This document shows positions 1-8,147 of a stretch of DNA of 24,757 bases, piece by piece; position 1 is the stretch's first letter; every line of letters begins with the position of its first letter. This DNA is from an uncultured Flavobacteriaceae bacterium. Its GTDB lineage: Bacteria > Bacteroidota > Bacteroidia > Flavobacteriales > Flavobacteriaceae. Under the pieces are notes generated by a model. That model saw only the letters and a program-made list of their open reading frames with translations. It was not told where the DNA came from and did no database searches. The stretch covers positions 1 through 24,757 of the forward strand of contig CALITN010000051.1 of assembly GCA_938041595.1 (NCBI GenBank), given 5' to 3'. The translations under genes were made by a program, and so were the position numbers.

Positions 1-1
1 G

Positions 2-454
2 TTTTTATTTCATTTCCCAAGTATATCCATTGGTGATTTTACTTTAATTAATTATATCAACAAGGGGACTTATGCTAAAAACTCTAGAGTCGGTTCCAAA
101 CTCCTCAAATACGGATTGATGACACTCGACTTCATTAATGAGAAATTTTATTTTGAACCTCATCAAAGCAAGGTTCTACTAGAACCGGAAAAATTATTTT
201 TCAATTCCGCCTCCATTGATGAAAAAATAATTGTCGGTATTGTTTGGGATGAAAAACTACAAGACAAAATTCAATTCGGAGATGAAATTCTAGCTGTTAA
301 TGATTGGGATTTGACCAAAATCGAGTTTTGTGATTTTGTTTTAGGAACATCCATTTTTAACAACAATTCAAATACCATTAGGTTTCGATCCCTGAAAGAT
401 TCCGTTTTTACTTTAGAACTAAAAAAAGAGAAAATGGTGTTTGGAGAATACTGA
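2..454 (+). CDS. Probable aspartyl-protease/PDZ protein, 3' part only
   Basis: The reading frame is open from the left edge of the window to TGA at 452-454, so this is the C-terminal part (about 150 residues) of a longer protein. The first visible residues include GSKLLKYG, TLDF and KFYFEP, which resemble the end of the second half of retropepsin-like aspartyl proteases found in Bacteroidetes. A PDZ-like stretch follows (IQFGDEILAVNDWDL). Proteins of this family usually carry an N-terminal export signal, two protease lobes and a C-terminal PDZ domain, but the catalytic DTG region would lie outside the window and cannot be checked. The TTG/ATG codons at 116 and 119 are internal; an ORF starting there would lose conserved sequence. 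It converges on cinA, 43 bases away, with no clear terminator between them. The family call is moderate, and the partial status is certain. Confidence 0.6.
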   Translation, partial: FLFHFPSISIGDFTLINYINKGTYAKNSRVGSKLLKYGLMTLDFINEKFYFEPHQSKVLLEPEKLFFNSASIDEKIIVGIVWDEKLQDKIQFGDEILAVNDWDLTKIEFCDFVLGTSIFNNNSNTIRFRSLKDSVFTLELKKEKMVFGEY

Positions 455-497
455 AGGATGAATAACGAATGGCAAAGGATGAAATAAAGAGATATTT

Positions 498-1745
498 CTA
501 ACGCCGATGCAAGGCTTTAAACAAAAGCTCAAAGGCTTTGTTTACCGTTTTTTGCATCACGCGTTCTCGGTTGTTTCCCATCACAAACCGAAAGCTTTCT
601 ACCCCATCAGGGGTAGCCAGACCAATAAATACAGTTCCTACCTCAGCATCTCCTTCCAAGGCTGATGGTCCGGCATTTCCAGTTGTCGCCAGCGCATAAT
701 CCGATTCCAGCGTTTGCTGTGCCCCTTTTGCCATGGCTTCTGCCACGGCAGCACTCACCACTCCATGTTTCGCAATAATGGTCTCGGAAACTCCCAAAAG
801 ATATGTTTTTGAGGAGGTAGCATAGGTAACCCCGCCGCCAAGAAAAAAAGCAGAAGCTCCAGGATGTGTGGTTATTCGACTGGCAATCAGACCGCCAGTA
901 CAACTTTCCGCAACAGCGAGTGTATGCCCTTTTGTTTGCAATTGTTTACCGATTAATACTTCTATGGGTTCATCCTCCTCTTCTCCATAGTACACATCTT
1001 CAATCAAGGGTCGTAATTTAGCTAGCTCTTCATCCACTTGAGAATGCAATAATTCGGCGTCTGTTCCTTTGGTGGAAAGACGTAAGCGAACCCGGCCTAA
1101 ACTGGGCAAATAGGCTAATTTTATGGCTGCGGGTAACTGAGCTTCCCAATCGGCAATGCGGTCTGCTATGACGCTTTCCCCTAAACCATAGGTCATGATG
1201 GTTTTATGATAGATATGTGGCGTATCAAATTTTTCCTGAAGTGCGGGCAACACTTCATTATTCATCAATGATTTCATTTCATACGGAACTCCTGGCATGG
1301 AAACTACCACCACATCTTTGGCTTCAAACCACATTCCAGAGGCCGTTCCAATGGTGTTTTTAAAAATTCGTGCCTTTTCGGGTAACTTTGCCTGTGCTCG
1401 GTTGGAATCGCTTATGGGTGTCGGGACGTATTTTTCAAAGAGTGTTTCGATATGAGACAAGATTTCAGGATACCAAACCAAACGATCATCAAAATAATCC
1501 GTCAATGTGTGCTTGGTAACATCATCATTGGTTGGCCCTAAACCTCCCGTCAACAACAGCACATCGGCCCGTTGGCGCGCTTCGTCAATTGTTTTTTTAA
1601 TCATTTCTGGCTGGTCAGAAATGGAGGTAATTTGCACTACTTCAAATCCTATTCGGTTGAGCGATTTTGATAAAAAAACAGCATTGGTATTAACAATCTG
1701 CCCAATCAGAATTTCATCGCCGATGGTTATGAGTTCTGCGGTCAT
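498..1745 (-). CDS. cinA: CinA-like protein (MoCF-like domain + NMN deamidase domain)
   Basis: Full-length two-domain CinA of 415 residues. The N-terminal half (about 1-170) is a molybdopterin-binding (MoaB/MogA-like) fold that opens MTAELITIGDEIL and has GGLGPTNDD at 67-75. The C-terminal domain (from about residue 260) has AESCTGG and ATTGNAGP, the signature of PncC-type nicotinamide mononucleotide amidohydrolases. In characterised CinA proteins the C-domain recycles NMN to nicotinate mononucleotide and the N-domain can act as an ADP-ribose pyrophosphatase. Both domains look intact. The ATG overlaps the upstream hydrolase stop by four bases (ATGA, 1742-1745), so translation is probably coupled. 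It is the last gene of the 4505-to-498 operon. The historical name 'competence/damage-inducible' does not by itself prove a role in transformation here. Confidence 0.93.
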   Translation of the reverse strand: MTAELITIGDEILIGQIVNTNAVFLSKSLNRIGFEVVQITSISDQPEMIKKTIDEARQRADVLLLTGGLGPTNDDVTKHTLTDYFDDRLVWYPEILSHIETLFEKYVPTPISDSNRAQAKLPEKARIFKNTIGTASGMWFEAKDVVVVSMPGVPYEMKSLMNNEVLPALQEKFDTPHIYHKTIMTYGLGESVIADRIADWEAQLPAAIKLAYLPSLGRVRLRLSTKGTDAELLHSQVDEELAKLRPLIEDVYYGEEEDEPIEVLIGKQLQTKGHTLAVAESCTGGLIASRITTHPGASAFFLGGGVTYATSSKTYLLGVSETIIAKHGVVSAAVAEAMAKGAQQTLESDYALATTGNAGPSALEGDAEVGTVFIGLATPDGVESFRFVMGNNRERVMQKTVNKAFELLFKALHRR

Positions 1746-2353
1746 TTTACTTTTACGTCTAGTAATTTTTGTCCTTCCAAAAAGCCTTCCAGATAATCGT
1801 TTTCTTGGACTGCCGCGACGCCCGCCGGGGTTCCTGTAAAAAGAATATCTCCAATTTTGAGAGTGAAAAACTGGGACACATAAGCAATCAGTTGATCGAT
1901 GGTGTAGAGCATCAACTGAGTGTTGGCGCGTTGTACTGAAAGGTCGTTTTTGATGAGTTCAAAGTTGAGCTTTTGAAGGTCTTTAAATTGATTTTTTGGT
2001 ACCCATTGACCCAGAACAGCCGCCCCGTCAAAAGCCTTGGCTTTTTCCCATGGCAAGCCTTTGGCTTTTAGCTGTGCTTGTAAATCGCGCGCGGTAAAGT
2101 CAATTCCCACACTGATTTGGTCGTAGTACTTATGGGCAAATTGCTCTTGAATATGTTTCCCTATGCGATTGATTTTTACAATGATTTCAATTTCATGGTG
2201 CACATCAGAGGAAAAATCAGGGATATAAAAAGGGGTATTGCGCTGTCCGATAGTGGTGTCGGGTTTTAAAAAAACAACCGGCTCTTTGGGACGTTCGTTT
2301 TCGAGCTCCTCAATATGATCTGCATAATTGCGGCCAATACAGATAATCTTCAT
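1742..2353 (-). CDS. Fumarylacetoacetate hydrolase (FAH) family protein
   Basis: A 203-residue single-domain member of the FAH superfamily, close in size to FAHD1-type oxaloacetate decarboxylase/acylpyruvase proteins. It starts MKIICIGRNY and carries the metal-binding pattern HHEIE (Glu54, Glu56) with Asp85 in GIDFTARD, followed by PWEKAKAFDG and DILFTGTPAG. These residues bind Mg or Mn and hold the 2-oxo acid substrate in the family. The exact substrate cannot be read from sequence; oxaloacetate or acylpyruvates are the most likely for this size class. The start lies 5 bases after the exonuclease stop and the end overlaps the cinA start, so it sits inside a tight operon. Nothing looks broken. 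Confidence 0.88.
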   Translation of the reverse strand: MKIICIGRNYADHIEELENERPKEPVVFLKPDTTIGQRNTPFYIPDFSSDVHHEIEIIVKINRIGKHIQEQFAHKYYDQISVGIDFTARDLQAQLKAKGLPWEKAKAFDGAAVLGQWVPKNQFKDLQKLNFELIKNDLSVQRANTQLMLYTIDQLIAYVSQFFTLKIGDILFTGTPAGVAAVQENDYLEGFLEGQKLLDVKVK

Positions 2354-2358
2354 AAGAA

Positions 2359-3129
2359 TTAGCCTTGATTGAATTTACGTAAGCGAATCTGCGTTAATAC
2401 TTTTTTGGTATACCGTGGAAAGTCCGCACCCATCAACCAACCAAAATAGCCTTGCTCTTGCTCCAAAACTTGATCCACGGTTTTGCCTTTGTGTTTCCCA
2501 AAAGAAAAACACTCTTTTCCCTCCTTATTGAAAATGATAAACCCAGCCAAGTCTGCAGATTTTCTTCGGGAAGTAAAAGTACTGAGGAAATCGACAGAAG
2601 GCTCCAATTCGTTGTAGCGTTCCAACTGCGCTTGAAGAACATCAAAGGTCGCACGGGTATCGGCAAGGGCGGAGTGCGCATCGGTCAAATCTTGTTGACA
2701 GTAAAACTTCAACGCGGCCGAAAGAGTACGCTGCTCCATTTTGTGGAAAATGGTTTGAACATCCACCGTTTTAAGATTTTTCATATCAAAGTCATAATCC
2801 GCTCGAAGCATTTCTTCTGCCAAAAGAGGGATATCAAATCGATCCGAATTGAATCCAGCCAAATCACAGTGTATGATAAAAGCGCTGATCTCAGCAACCA
2901 ACTCTCTAAAGGTAGGCGCATCGGCTACTTTTTCATCCGTAATTCCGTGTACCGCAGCGGCCTCCGGGGGAATGGGCATTTCAGGATTAATCAACCATAG
3001 CTTTTCTTCCTGAGAACCATCGGGATTCAGTTTAACAACCGCCATTTCCACAATCCGGTCGTTGGTGATGTTGATACCCGTTGTTTCCAAATCAAAGAAA
3101 CAAATCGGACGGGTGAGTTGAAGTGCCAT
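2359..3129 (-). CDS. DEDDh 3'-5' exonuclease with extra C-terminal domain
   Basis: A 256-residue protein of the DnaQ/DNA polymerase III epsilon-like exonuclease family. The DEDDh set is complete: Asp13 and Glu15 in FFDLETTG, Asp99 in GFNSDRFDIPLL, and His152 and Asp157 in HSALADTRAT. After the nuclease domain (about 1-175) a separate region of about 55 residues (200-256) contains SFGKHKGKTVDQVL and GYFGWLMGADFP. It resembles a small domain (DUF3820-like) attached to exonucleases in Bacteroidetes; its role is not known to me. The ATG at 3129 is preferred over an in-frame alternative at 3156 because it gives the normal family N-terminus and leaves a 2-base gap after the E2 gene rather than an overlap. 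It could be a proofreading or repair nuclease, or an RNase T-like enzyme; the sequence does not decide. Confidence 0.88.
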   Translation of the reverse strand: MALQLTRPICFFDLETTGINITNDRIVEMAVVKLNPDGSQEEKLWLINPEMPIPPEAAAVHGITDEKVADAPTFRELVAEISAFIIHCDLAGFNSDRFDIPLLAEEMLRADYDFDMKNLKTVDVQTIFHKMEQRTLSAALKFYCQQDLTDAHSALADTRATFDVLQAQLERYNELEPSVDFLSTFTSRRKSADLAGFIIFNKEGKECFSFGKHKGKTVDQVLEQEQGYFGWLMGADFPRYTKKVLTQIRLRKFNQG

Positions 3130-3131
3130 AA

Positions 3132-4505
3132 TTATACGGGAGCGGGTTCGTCCCAATTCTCAAGATAATTGGCGACGTTTTTGACAAATTGACCTCCGGT
3201 GGCTCCATTAATTATCCGATGATCGTAACTGTGTGATAAAATAAGTTTGCGGCGAATGCCGATAAAATCTCCATCTGGAGTTTCGATTACCGCAGGCATC
3301 TTACGAATAACACCGACGGCCATAATTCCCACTTGGGGTTGGTTAATAATGGGGGTTCCCATGATGGATCCAAAATTCCCAACATTGGTTACGGTATAGG
3401 TGCCGCCTTGGACTTCATCGGGGAGCAATTGGTTATCTCGGGCGCGACTTGCCAAATCATTGACAGCTTTAGTCAAACCGAACAGATTGAGGTGATCCGC
3501 ATTTCGAATAACGGGAACAATAAGATTCCCATCAGACAGAGCCGTTGCCATTCCTATATTAATGGCTCCCTTTTGGATGATTCGATTACCTTCAACAGAA
3601 CTGTTTAAAAGAGGGAAATCACGGAGGGCTTTCAGGACAGCCGTGATAAATAAGGGGGTAAATGTGAGTTTTTCTCCGGTTCGTTCGAAGAATTTATTCT
3701 TGATCTTTTCACGCCATTCCCAAAGCTCGGTGACGTCTGCCTCGACAAAGGACTGCACATGGGCAGAGGTTTCTTTGCTCTGGATCATATGGTCGGCAAT
3801 CAGTCGACCCATACGGGACATCTCGATGATTTGATCTTCACCGCTGACCACTGCTGGTGCCGGCGTTGGGGTTTTATGCTTGGATGCAGCTAGAGGCGCT
3901 GCCGCAGGAGTCATCGTTTTTTGGGGGGCTTCTTCTGTAACTACAGGTGCTGCTTGACTGCGATTTTCCAAATAGGCCAAAATATCTTTTTTGGTAACTC
4001 GACCGTTTTGTCCCGTTCCCAGCACACGATCCAATTCGTCCTGTGGAATGTTTTCTTGGGCCGCAATGTTTTTAACCAAAGGAGAATAAAAACGTTTTTC
4101 GTTGGAAGCAATTGGCTGGAGTTGTTCTTTGACCTGAGTCATTTCTTCCGCCACAAGTGTAGCAGCTTTGACTGCGGGAGAGGGTGCTTCCTCTCCAGCT
4201 ACAGCGGTTTCTTGAACGGCTTTGGCAACTGCCGTAGGCTGTGGATCCGGAATTGTATTCTCGCCCTCGGTTTGAATCACAGCAAGGACTTCTCCTACTT
4301 TGACCACCTGATCAACCTCAAAGTTTTTTTGTAGTAATATACCTGCGACTTCGGATGGAACATCCGAATCCACTTTATCAGTGGCAATCTCCACCACAGC
4401 ATCGTCAATTTCAATGGTATCGCCCACTTCTTTCAACCAAGAAGTAATCGTGGCTTCGGCCACACTTTCTCCCATTTTAGGGAGTTTTAATTCAAACTTT
4501 GCCAT
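3132..4505 (-). CDS. 2-oxo acid dehydrogenase E2 (dihydrolipoamide acyltransferase)
   Basis: A 457-residue E2 core subunit. Domains in order: one lipoyl domain (about 1-77) with the lipoylated Lys44 in TDKVDS; an Ala/Pro-rich linker; a peripheral-subunit-binding domain (about 142-183, SPLVKNIAAQ to DILAYL); a second linker; and the acyltransferase catalytic domain (about 225-457). The catalytic motif near the C-terminus is DHRIINGA: His is present, and Asn replaces the Asp common in many E2s. Asn at this place is also found in the well-studied Azotobacter vinelandii E2p, so the enzyme is probably active. The DKVDS lipoyl motif and overall form resemble the branched-chain 2-oxo acid dehydrogenase E2 of flavobacteria, but pyruvate or 2-oxoglutarate E2 is not excluded. 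No E1 or E3 gene is nearby. It is the first gene of the operon that ends with cinA. Confidence 0.92.
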   Translation of the reverse strand: MAKFELKLPKMGESVAEATITSWLKEVGDTIEIDDAVVEIATDKVDSDVPSEVAGILLQKNFEVDQVVKVGEVLAVIQTEGENTIPDPQPTAVAKAVQETAVAGEEAPSPAVKAATLVAEEMTQVKEQLQPIASNEKRFYSPLVKNIAAQENIPQDELDRVLGTGQNGRVTKKDILAYLENRSQAAPVVTEEAPQKTMTPAAAPLAASKHKTPTPAPAVVSGEDQIIEMSRMGRLIADHMIQSKETSAHVQSFVEADVTELWEWREKIKNKFFERTGEKLTFTPLFITAVLKALRDFPLLNSSVEGNRIIQKGAINIGMATALSDGNLIVPVIRNADHLNLFGLTKAVNDLASRARDNQLLPDEVQGGTYTVTNVGNFGSIMGTPIINQPQVGIMAVGVIRKMPAVIETPDGDFIGIRRKLILSHSYDHRIINGATGGQFVKNVANYLENWDEPAPV

Positions 4506-4565
4506 AGTAGGTTTTAGGGGTTAAAAGTACAAAATCTACACAACACTCTGCGGAATCGTAATGTA

Positions 4566-5183
4566 TTACTCTCGTATCGATTTTTCGTAGGGCAAGCGGG
4601 TATTGATACTCCGCGCTAGGGTCACTTCATCAGTATATTCGAGTTCTTCGCCGATAGCAATACCTCTTGCAATAGTGCTAAGACGAACCGAAAATTTACT
4701 GAGTAACTTAAACATATAAAAATTGGTTGTATCTGCTTCCATAGTCGCACTCAGGGCAAAAATCACCTCAGTAATAACCCCGGATTCAACTTTGGAAATC
4801 AAAGAATCTAGAGTTAGATCCTGTGGCCCAACACCATCCATAGGTGAAATAAGTCCCCCCAAAACATGATAAAAACCCTTAAACTGACCTGTTGCCTCAA
4901 TGGCCATGACATCCCGTATATCTTCCACCACACACAAAAGGGTTTCGTCTCGAGACGGATTAGAGCATATCTCACAACGGGGCGCATCCGACAGGTTATG
5001 GCATTGCTCACAATAATTGATGTGATCTCTAAAGTTTGTCAAGGCTGTTGCCAAACGCTGGGTGTGGCTTTGGGGCTGCTTCAAAAGGTGTAAGGCCAGT
5101 CGGAGTGCCGAACGCCTTCCGATGCCGGGTAACTGCGCAATTTCATCAACAGCTTTCTCGAGAAGTTGGGAGGAAAATTCCAT
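4566..5183 (-). CDS. recR: Recombination mediator RecR
   Basis: RecR of 205 residues. An N-terminal helix-hairpin-helix contains [20 protein letters not shown] (residues 15-34). The C4 zinc finger has Cys58, Cys61, Cys70 and Cys73. The Toprim domain follows (about 80-175, [12 protein letters not shown] and [13 protein letters not shown]), and the C-terminal tail ends in [12 protein letters not shown], a typical RecR ending. With RecF and RecO the protein loads RecA on SSB-coated gaps. The ATG at 5183 is chosen; the upstream in-frame codon at 5189 is TTG and adds only two residues. The gene is divergent from the symporter, with 61 bases between the two start codons. A TATTTTTG box ends four bases before the ATG (see findings). 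Confidence 0.96.
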   Translation of the reverse strand: MEFSSQLLEKAVDEIAQLPGIGRRSALRLALHLLKQPQSHTQRLATALTNFRDHINYCEQCHNLSDAPRCEICSNPSRDETLLCVVEDIRDVMAIEATGQFKGFYHVLGGLISPMDGVGPQDLTLDSLISKVESGVITEVIFALSATMEADTTNFYMFKLLSKFSVRLSTIARGIAIGEELEYTDEVTLARSINTRLPYEKSIRE

Positions 5184-5220
5184 GGCCAAAAATAGGAAAA
5201 TTATAGTAGGTACATTTTTC

Positions 5221-5228
5221 TATCTTTA
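5221..5228 (+). promoter_or_regulatory. Possible -7 box for the symporter gene
   Basis: TATCTTTA matches the Bacteroidetes -7 consensus TAnnTTTG except for the last base. It ends 17 bases before the A of the ATG at 5245, the same spacing seen for prfC and for the small gene at 17297. No TTG (-33 element) is visible 17-23 bases upstream, so support is modest. Confidence 0.35.
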
Positions 5229-5244
5229 GGCAAAACCAAATATT

Positions 5245-6711
5245 ATGCTTACCCCTTCCACCATCCTTGGGTTGATCCTCACCTACTTTGGGGTATTGAT
5301 TGCTATGTCGTACTGGACTGGTCGTCAAGACAACAATCAGGTTTTTTACAAAGCCAACAAAAGTGCTCCTTGGTATTTAGTCGCCTTTGGTATGGTAGGA
5401 GCCTCGCTTTCGGGCGTTACTTTTATTTCCGTTCCCGGGTGGGTTGCGGACACGCAACTCACTTATTTTCAAGTCGTGCTAGGGTATCTACTTGGGTATT
5501 TTGTTGTTGCTTTTGTATTACTCCCCCTCTACTACCGTTCCAATATCACTTCCATTTATGAATATCTGGGGCAACGATTAGGCCGAAGTAGTCATTTTAC
5601 AGGAGCTGCTTTCTTCTTTATTTCAAGGGTATTGGGAGCCGCTTTCCGCTTGTTTTTAGTAGCCTTAGTATTACAGCAATTTATTTTTGAACCTTGGGGT
5701 GTTCCCTTTGAAATAACCGTGGTGTTATCTATTGCATTAATTTGGCTTTACACCTTCAAGGGGGGGATTCAAACCATCATTTGGACGGATACCTTACAAA
5801 CACTATTAATGCTCGTTGCAGTGGTTTTATCAGTCATATACCTCCTACAAGAAATGGACTGGACCCTAGCCTCGTTTATGAAATCAAGCGCCTTTGAACA
5901 ATACAATAAGATGTGGGTCACTGATGATTGGCTTGCTCGAAACTATTTCCTAAAGTCCCTAATAGGTGGTGCGTTTATCACCATCTGTATGACAGGTTTG
6001 GATCAAGATATGATGCAAAAAAACCTGACCTGTCGCAATCTTAAAGAAGCCCAAAAAAACATGATTAGCTTTAGTTTTGTTCTAGGGGGAGCTACTTTTT
6101 TATTCCTACTGCTTGGAATTCTTCTTTACAGTTTTGCACAGCAAAAAGGAATCGAAATACCCCTAGTGGAAGGGAAAGCCAATACCGATCTACTTTTCCC
6201 AGAAATCGCCCTAAAAGGAGGCTTGGGCGTTGGGGTGGCTGTTACCTTTATTCTAGGGTTAATTGCTGCAGCCTATAGCAGTGCCGACAGTGCGTTGACT
6301 TCCTTAACCACCTCTTTCTGTGTGGACTTTTTGAATCTAGAAAAACGATCTGAAAACGACCAAATACGGATTCGAAAACAAGTTCATATCGGAATGAGTA
6401 TTGCCTTGATTGTAGTTGTCATCCTATTCAAATACGTCCTTGATCGCAATGTGATTGACGGACTGTTGACGGTTGCCTCCTATACCTATGGCCCCTTGCT
6501 CGGACTGTTTGCTTTTGGAATGTTTACCTCCCATCAGGTTCAGGAAAAAAAGGTAATCTGGGTGGCATTGATCGCGGTTGCTATCATTTTCTGTTTGGGG
6601 CAAATTCCAAGTGAATCACTGGGTGGCTATCAAATTGGATATGAACTGCTTCCGCTCAACGGATTGTTGACCTTTCTGGGTTTAGTATTGATTCGTCGAA
6701 AGGAGGACTAG
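5245..6711 (+). CDS. Sodium:solute symporter family protein
   Basis: A 488-residue integral membrane protein of the solute:sodium symporter (SSS) family, with about 13 hydrophobic segments. Family features include [14 protein letters not shown] in the first transmembrane pair, [12 protein letters not shown] after TM3, and [16 protein letters not shown] in the Na+-site region (about residues 346-362), where the serines correspond to sodium-coordinating positions in the family. The substrate (sugar, amino acid, pantothenate, sialic acid, and so on) cannot be told from this sequence. It is divergent from recR and convergent with the CoA-binding gene, and its last 30 bases overlap that gene's 3' end on the other strand. 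It appears to be transcribed alone. Confidence 0.92.
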   Translation: MLTPSTILGLILTYFGVLIAMSYWTGRQDNNQVFYKANKSAPWYLVAFGMVGASLSGVTFISVPGWVADTQLTYFQVVLGYLLGYFVVAFVLLPLYYRSNITSIYEYLGQRLGRSSHFTGAAFFFISRVLGAAFRLFLVALVLQQFIFEPWGVPFEITVVLSIALIWLYTFKGGIQTIIWTDTLQTLLMLVAVVLSVIYLLQEMDWTLASFMKSSAFEQYNKMWVTDDWLARNYFLKSLIGGAFITICMTGLDQDMMQKNLTCRNLKEAQKNMISFSFVLGGATFLFLLLGILLYSFAQQKGIEIPLVEGKANTDLLFPEIALKGGLGVGVAVTFILGLIAAAYSSADSALTSLTTSFCVDFLNLEKRSENDQIRIRKQVHIGMSIALIVVVILFKYVLDRNVIDGLLTVASYTYGPLLGLFAFGMFTSHQVQEKKVIWVALIAVAIIFCLGQIPSESLGGYQIGYELLPLNGLLTFLGLVLIRRKED

Positions 6712-7050
6712 CGTACAGGCATTCTCAGTAGCAATTCCATTTTCTCGTAGTACTTTGGAAAAGCTGGGGTTTTCCGTACCGGGGTTGAACAACACGCGTT
6801 CTGGCCGAAGTGCTAGCAGCCATTCCCGATAGCCTTCTTGATGTTGTGGACTCAAATAGAGGGTGACCGTATGAACTGCTGTAGTGACTTGATCTGGATC
6901 TGTTTGAATGGTAATATCCTCCACCTGTCCTTCTTGCCTTCCCAAAGCCACCACTGGATGTCCTGCCGCGCGCAGTCGCTGAATGGCTTTATAGGCATAT
7001 CGCTCCACCTTGGTGGAGGCACCCAATACAAGTGTCGTTTGTGGGATCAT
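6682..7050 (-). CDS. CoA-binding domain protein (Rossmann, CoA_binding_2)
   Basis: A small 122-residue protein made of a single CoA-binding Rossmann fold. It opens with a beta strand and glycine turn (TTLVLGAST), then [14 protein letters not shown] and a C-terminal [13 protein letters not shown], as in the CoA_binding_2 family related to succinyl-CoA synthetase alpha N-domains. The biochemical role of these stand-alone proteins is largely unknown. Its ATG (7048-7050) directly follows the fabH stop codon, so the two are almost certainly one transcript, which hints at an acyl-CoA or CoA-linked role beside KASIII. Its 3' end overlaps the convergent symporter gene by 30 bases. Confidence 0.82.
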   Translation of the reverse strand: MIPQTTLVLGASTKVERYAYKAIQRLRAAGHPVVALGRQEGQVEDITIQTDPDQVTTAVHTVTLYLSPQHQEGYREWLLALRPERVLFNPGTENPSFSKVLRENGIATENACTLVLLSTNQY

Positions 7051-8058
7051 TTACCAGCGGATAATAGAACTCCCCCAAGTAAATCCACTGCCAAAGGCTG
7101 CGAGAACCACCAAGTCACCCTCTTGGATCTTACCCTCTTCCCAAGCTTCAGTCAAAGCGATTGGAATGGAGCCTGCTGTGGTATTTCCATACCGTTGAAT
7201 ATTAGTATACACTTGATCGTTTCCAAGACCAAACTTCTTTTGCACAAACTGAGATATACGCAAATTCGCCTGATGTGGAATCAACATATCTATAGCATCA
7301 GTGGCCAATCCGTTGGTTGTTAAACCTTCCATAATGACTTCTGAAAAACGAACGACAGCATTTTTAAAAACCAACTGCCCATTCATATAGGGATAATAGG
7401 ATTCATCAGTAGGGTCGTTAGCCTCTATAATTTCTGGCACCCAACGGTTGGTGCTAGGGCCTATCAATGAAAGTTCTTCAGCGAATTTTCCTTCGGAATG
7501 CAGATGGGAAGACAAAACACCCTTCTTAGGATCTTCTTCGCGAGTGATTACTGCCGCTCCGGCACCGTCGCCAAAAATCACTGACACTCCCCTTCCTCGG
7601 GTGGTCATATCCAAGCCTCCGGAGTGGTTTTCAGAACCAATGACCAGTACGTTTTTATACATCCCCGTTTTGATGAATTGATCCGCAGTGGAGAGGGCAT
7701 AAATAAAACCCGAACATTGATTCCGAATGTCCATTGCGGGACAGGTAGGAATCTCTAAAAGTTCTTGTACCAAAACACCTGACCCTGGGAAATAATAGTC
7801 AGGACTCAGAGTCGCAAAAAGGATTAGTTCAATATCTTGGGGAGTGAGCCCCGCTCGTTCAATGGCGATTCGTGCCGCAGCAGCACCCATGCTTGAAGTG
7901 GTGTCACCAGATCCTTTTTTGATATGACGGCGTTCTCGGATCCCCGTTCTTTCTTGGATCCATTCATCGGAGGTCTCCATTATTTCGGATAAATCCTGAT
8001 TTGTTACTATGTTTTCAGGGAGGTATTTGCCCAGACCGGAAATTCTTGATTGGTACAT
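7051..8058 (-). CDS. fabH: 3-oxoacyl-ACP synthase III (KASIII, FabH family)
   Basis: A 335-residue thiolase-fold enzyme with the FabH catalytic triad in place: Cys115 in NQCSGF, His262 in IPHQANLR and Asn292 in YGNTTAGS. The N-terminus (SGLGKYLPENIVTNQDL, SDEWIQERTGIRERR) and the C-terminus (LAAFGSGFTWGSSII) are typical. FabH condenses a short acyl-CoA primer with malonyl-ACP to start fatty-acid synthesis; in flavobacteria branched primers are common. The protein is somewhat longer than the E. coli enzyme, with extra residues around 200-225. It is not next to plsX/rpmF or other fab genes here, so it may be a second paralogue rather than the main initiator. The symbol is a family assignment. 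It is co-transcribed with the CoA-binding gene, and a terminator of the preceding unit lies just upstream. Confidence 0.9.
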   Translation of the reverse strand: MYQSRISGLGKYLPENIVTNQDLSEIMETSDEWIQERTGIRERRHIKKGSGDTTSSMGAAAARIAIERAGLTPQDIELILFATLSPDYYFPGSGVLVQELLEIPTCPAMDIRNQCSGFIYALSTADQFIKTGMYKNVLVIGSENHSGGLDMTTRGRGVSVIFGDGAGAAVITREEDPKKGVLSSHLHSEGKFAEELSLIGPSTNRWVPEIIEANDPTDESYYPYMNGQLVFKNAVVRFSEVIMEGLTTNGLATDAIDMLIPHQANLRISQFVQKKFGLGNDQVYTNIQRYGNTTAGSIPIALTEAWEEGKIQEGDLVVLAAFGSGFTWGSSIIRW

Positions 8059-8088
8059 AATTGTTGCTATTGATCTTGCAATATAACA

Positions 8089-8120
8089 GAAAAAAACACC
8101 CTACAAAATGTAGGGTGTTT
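8089..8120 (-). terminator. Intrinsic terminator after the ABC1 kinase gene
   Basis: A perfect 12-bp stem (8094-8105 with 8109-8120, arms AAACACCCTACA and TGTAGGGTGTTT) with an AAA loop. Read on the minus strand, the stem is followed by a run of T (complement of the A run ending at 8096). It lies 28 bases after the kinase stop and before fabH, so it separates the two minus-strand units. Confidence 0.9.
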
Positions 8121-8147
8121 GATAATTACAGAAGTAAATAAACCAAT

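Noticed and set aside
453..482. Short direct repeat AAGGATGAA (453-461 and 474-482) between the first gene and cinA
   Set aside because: Two nine-base copies in a short gap; too little to call a functional repeat.
2452..3000. 182-codon open frame antisense to the exonuclease gene
   Set aside because: It mirrors an intact DEDDh exonuclease and has no recognisable motif.
3921..4334. 137-codon open frame antisense to the E2 gene
   Set aside because: It lies opposite a conserved coding region (Ala/Pro-rich linker and binding domain) and resembles no protein family.
4530..4538. TAGATTTTG upstream of the E2 gene as a -7 box
   Set aside because: One extra base in the spacer and no TTG at the right distance; the operon promoter remains unassigned.
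5187..5194. Exact TATTTTTG box on the minus strand just before recR
   Set aside because: It ends 3 bases before the ATG and no TTG lies 17-23 bases upstream, so I do not list it as a promoter; it is mentioned only in the leaderless-transcript observation.
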